A stretch of 15,122 bases of DNA from contig UQWK01000052.1 of NCBI GenBank assembly GCA_900544725.1, forward strand, positions 1 through 15,122, in the 5' to 3' direction. Positions 13,909-15,122 of the stretch are shown one piece after another. Each line of letters starts with the position of its first letter. The first letter of the stretch is position 1. Both the position numbers and the translations under genes were made by a program. The notes beneath the pieces are model-generated. The model was not told the DNA's origin, did no database searches, and saw only the letters and a program-made list of their open reading frames with translations. The stretch comes from an uncultured Collinsella sp. (GTDB lineage Bacteria > Actinomycetota > Coriobacteriia > Coriobacteriales > Coriobacteriaceae).

Positions 13909-13944
13909 GGCTCAGACTGCCGACATTGGGAAACGGGGTGTGCT

Positions 13945-14967
13945 GTGGCGCAGATGAGAATCAAGGACATTGCCGCCGAGGCGGGTGTGAGCCCGGCCAC
14001 GGTCTCACGCTATCTCAACAACCGTCCCGGGCAAATGACCGAGGAGACCCGTGCCCGCATTGCCGAGGTCATCGAGCGCACCGGCTATCGCCCGCGTGCC
14101 GCCGCGCGCAATCTGCGCAGCTCGCGCACCAACCTCATCGGCGTGATCTTGGCCGACATCGCCAACCCGTTCTCCAGCGCCATGCTCGAAGGACTTTCCG
14201 CCAGTGCCGCCGCGCGCGGCTGCTCGCTTATGACGGCCATTAGTGGCAACGACCCCGCTAAGGAAGCGGAGTCGCTCACCAGACTTATCGATGCCGGCGT
14301 GGACGGCCTGGTCGTCAACACCTGCGGTGGTAACGACGGGGCCATCGCCGCTGCCGCGGGACGTTTGCCCGTTGTGCTGCTCGACCGCGATGTTGCCGAC
14401 AGCGGCATCGACTTGGTGATGTCCAACAACCGCGAGCTGGTTGCCGGGTTGGTCGACGAGCTCGCTGTTGCGGGCAGCGAGCGCCTGTGCCTGCTTACCG
14501 AGGCAAGCGACGACAGCCCTGTGTGTCGCGAGCGCGCCGAGGCGTTTGCCGACGAGCTTTCGCGCCGCGGTCTGGCCGGCGAGGTCGTCACCCTGGCCGA
14601 CGGTGGCGTCGAGGGTGTCAGTCGCCTGGACGAGGCTATCCGCGAGTACGCAGGAAAAAAGCTCGGCCTCATTGCCGTCAACGGCCTGGTCTTTCTGCGT
14701 CTGACCGAGGCGCTGGCGCAGCTGGGACCTTCGTTGCCGGCTGGGCTCAAGATCGCGACATTTGACGATTACCCCTGGAACCACGTGCTCTTTGGCGGCG
14801 TGACCACGGCCGCGCAGGATACCCTCACCATCGCCGAGTGCGTAGTCGAGCGCCTGTCCAAGCGCATCGACGTCGTTACCACTACGGTGGGCGATGCCGC
14901 AAAGCTCGCCCCTAAGCGCATCGAAGTCCCCGGCCACATCGAACACCGCGCCTCGACCTCGCGCTAA
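13945..14967 (+). CDS. LacI-family transcriptional regulator, weakly KdgR-like
   Basis: This 340-residue protein has the LacI layout: a helix-turn-helix in MRIKDIAAEAGVSPATVSRY, a hinge around RAAARNLRSSRT, and a sugar-binding effector domain (LIGVILADIANPF, LIDAGVDGLVVNTCGGND, PVVLLDRDV, ATFDDYPWNHVL). The GGND and DDYPW stretches and the VNGLVFLRL segment recall the KdgR group that responds to ketodeoxygluconate, but this is from memory and weak. I choose the GTG at 13945 because CGGGGTG (13934-13940) sits at good distance; the ATG at 13954 has no such site. It differs strongly from the LacI protein at the left end, so the two are not a recent duplicate pair. It is followed on the same strand by a gene starting at 15102, its most likely target. 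Confidence 0.9.
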   Translation: MAQMRIKDIAAEAGVSPATVSRYLNNRPGQMTEETRARIAEVIERTGYRPRAAARNLRSSRTNLIGVILADIANPFSSAMLEGLSASAAARGCSLMTAISGNDPAKEAESLTRLIDAGVDGLVVNTCGGNDGAIAAAAGRLPVVLLDRDVADSGIDLVMSNNRELVAGLVDELAVAGSERLCLLTEASDDSPVCRERAEAFADELSRRGLAGEVVTLADGGVEGVSRLDEAIREYAGKKLGLIAVNGLVFLRLTEALAQLGPSLPAGLKIATFDDYPWNHVLFGGVTTAAQDTLTIAECVVERLSKRIDVVTTTVGDAAKLAPKRIEVPGHIEHRASTSR

Positions 14968-14976
14968 CCATTCGTT

Positions 14977-15062
14977 CGTGACCGCCTGTTCGCACACGTT
15001 TTTTGAGCGCTTGATACGCTTTAACCCTGCGGAAACATTTTTCTGCGATAGTATCTGCGATA
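14977..15062 (+). promoter_or_regulatory. gap before the last gene: weak terminator and an 8-bp direct repeat
   Basis: CGTG (14977-14980) and CACG (14995-14998) followed by six T residues could form a weak terminator for the LacI gene. Further on, CTGCGATA occurs at 15043-15050 and 15055-15062, a 12-bp period. TATAGA (15061-15066) or TAGTAT (15049-15054) could be a -10 element. No clear LacI-type palindrome is present in this gap. Confidence 0.3.
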
Positions 15063-15101
15063 TAGACCAGTCGAAACCCGCCCGAAAGAAAGGGGAGCGA
15101 C

Positions 15102-15122
15102 ATGAACCAGCAGAACATCGAT
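15102..15122 (+). CDS. start of a gene cut by the window end, product unknown
   Basis: ATG at 15102 is preceded by AAAGGGGAGCGAC, a strong ribosome-binding site at normal distance. Seven codons are visible (MNQQNID) and remain open to the end of the window. The gene lies downstream of a LacI-family regulator in the same direction, so a carbohydrate-related enzyme or transporter is plausible, but nothing in the seven residues identifies it. Confidence 0.6.

Noticed and set aside
1..15122. CRISPR array, tRNA, rRNA, transposase or prophage genes
   Set aside because: No repeat-spacer periodicity, no cloverleaf-like segment and no mobile-element protein was seen on either strand.

Overview
The window looks like chromosomal DNA of a high-GC, Gram-positive gut anaerobe of the class Coriobacteriia, most like Collinsella. 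The reasons are the GC-rich coding style, the Feo cluster with a FeoB-associated Cys-rich peptide, LacI and FCD-type GntR regulators, and an enoate-reductase-type flavoenzyme. This placement is an inference from sequence style; no search was run.

Layout, left to right. (1) 1-194: two tandem palindromic hairpins, then a LacI-family repressor gene on the minus strand (195-1211). (2) 1212-1587: a divergent control region with three copies of a 10-bp perfect palindrome, CAACCGGTTG, spaced 45 and 42 bp. (3) 1588-6672: ebgA (Ebg-type beta-galactosidase), ebgC (small subunit) and ygjI (APC-type permease), in the order I recall from Escherichia coli, closed by a strong intrinsic terminator. (4) 6757-7094: an AT-richer non-coding stretch with a roughly 230-bp inverted-repeat element. 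(5) 7095-7343: a solitary HPr-like PTS phosphocarrier with its own terminator; it has His15 but Asp at the regulatory Ser46 position. (6) 7392-10486: an iron(II) uptake operon, feoA-feoA-feoB, with a 16-bp perfect inverted repeat upstream and two dyads in the feoA-feoB gap, followed by a terminator. (7) 10664-10864: a small Cys-rich FeoB-associated membrane protein in its own unit. (8) 10967-12916: a large FMN/4Fe-4S/FAD ene-reductase, then an FCD-type GntR regulator (13128-13796). (9) 13945-14967: a second LacI-family regulator with some resemblance to KdgR, followed by the first seven codons of the next gene.

How it works together. The left part is a self-contained glycoside module: repressor, operators, two-subunit glycosidase and permease. 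The centre is a ferrous iron importer whose accessory peptide is transcribed separately. The right part is a redox enzyme with a candidate local regulator, followed by a further sugar-type regulator that probably controls genes beyond the window.

No completely new multigene system is evident. The points most worth a second look are the preserved ebgA-ebgC-ygjI module with its three phased operators, the natural Asp46 HPr, the inverted-repeat element at 6773-7002, and the dyads flanking the feo genes. I saw no tRNA, rRNA, CRISPR array, transposase or complete insertion sequence.
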